Translations under genes and position numbers: made by a program | The notes under the pieces: generated by a model | What the model saw: only the letters and a program-made list of their open reading frames with translations | Told to the model about the DNA's origin: nothing | The model's database searches: none | Shown here: positions 5,430 through 5,670 of the stretch, piece after piece | Layout: each line of letters opens with the position of its first letter | How positions within the stretch are numbered: the first letter of the stretch is position 1 | From: Candidatus Faecivivens stercorigallinarum | GTDB taxonomy: Bacteria > Bacillota > Clostridia > Oscillospirales > Ruminococcaceae | Assembly (NCBI GenBank): GCA_018715465.1 | Contig: DVLN01000115.1 | Span: forward strand, 1-5,670 | Direction: 5' to 3' | Length of the DNA: 5,670 bases

Positions 5430-5670
5430 AGAGGAATCACTCCTTTCAAAAGTTTCTCAAATTCCGCCAAGGCGGTGGGAAAATATTTCTGCATCAAAGC
5501 ATAGCGCTCGGCATCAAATTGAGCAGCAAACATATGGGCAAACGCCTCTTTTTCCAGCATCCCGGAATAGGTCCAATACCGTGTATTCCAATGACCGTAT
5601 GTGCCAGCGCACTTATTGCGGGACATCCCGCCAAACAGATCAGAAACGGCATTGTGTAAGGCTCCTTGGA
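5426..5670 (-). CDS. Phage minor head protein (MuF-type), C-terminal end only
   Basis: The frame is open through the right edge, so only the last 80 residues are visible; the start lies outside the window. The visible part reads QGALHNAVSDLFGGMS, then GTYGHWNTRYW, then LEKEAFAHMFAAQFDAERY, then MQKYFPTALAEFEKLL near the end. The order H...SDLFGG, GHxxxYW, EAFAHMF, KYFPxAL resembles the C-terminal region of MuF/SPP1 gp7-type minor head proteins in Bacillota phages. There this region follows a domain that can resemble a zincin metallopeptidase or another effector. Any HExxH motif would be upstream, outside the window, so I cannot judge activity. An apparent ATG at 5626 is an internal methionine: the frame continues unbroken upstream with conserved-looking sequence. 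The next gene starts on its stop codon. Confidence 0.8.
   Translation of the reverse strand, partial: QGALHNAVSDLFGGMSRNKCAGTYGHWNTRYWTYSGMLEKEAFAHMFAAQFDAERYALMQKYFPTALAEFEKLLKGVIPL

Noticed and set aside
1..5670. CRISPR arrays, tRNA genes, insertion sequences, attachment sites or a defence island
   Set aside because: I saw no regularly spaced repeats, cloverleaf-like segments, terminal inverted repeats with a transposase, integrase, or non-structural cargo apart from the unassigned acidic gene. The window is almost fully used by head and tail genes.

Overview
This window is a block of structural genes from a contractile-tailed (myovirus-type) phage or, more likely, an integrated prophage. 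Every real gene lies on the minus strand, so transcription runs from high to low coordinates. Three things point to a Bacillota (Firmicutes) host: strong AGGAGG-like ribosome binding sites, tightly packed short-overlap genes, and protein types resembling the head and tail genes of PBSX-like and clostridial prophages. Base composition looks close to half GC, which suggests a mid-GC gut Clostridia or Negativicutes host rather than Bacillus or a low-GC Clostridium. I cannot name the species.

In transcription order: 5670-5426 is the C-terminal end of a MuF-type minor head protein, cut by the window edge. 5429-5166 is a small, very acidic protein of unknown function, followed at once by a strong intrinsic terminator (5154-5123). 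Next comes the only sizeable non-coding stretch, a hairpin-rich leader (5122-5012). It is followed by a gp20-type scaffold protein (5011-4451) and the major capsid protein (4418-3537). Then come the head-completion and connector genes: a small post-capsid protein (3522-3352), a head-tail connector (3401-3060), a head-closure protein (3060-2707), a HK97 gp10-like protein (2702-2253) and a tail terminator (2263-1829). The tail follows: a small conserved pre-sheath protein (1839-1639), the tail sheath (1639-320) and the start of the tail tube protein (302-1, running off the window).

The genes act in the order of virion assembly. Scaffold and capsid build the procapsid, the connector set seals the portal vertex and joins the tail, and sheath plus tube form the contractile tail. 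From the capsid gene onward nearly all neighbours overlap or lie within a few bases, so translation is probably coupled. The break at the terminator and leader separates the genes upstream of it from the highly expressed scaffold and capsid genes.

Most of the window is conventional. The points worth a second look are: (a) the terminator plus structured leader before the scaffold gene; (b) the acidic small gene directly behind a MuF-type protein, which could be an immunity partner; (c) a 50-base out-of-frame overlap between the post-capsid gene and the connector; and (d) a TTG start for the tail tube gene. I saw no tRNA, rRNA, CRISPR array, insertion sequence, integrase or attachment site. No function has been checked by database search.
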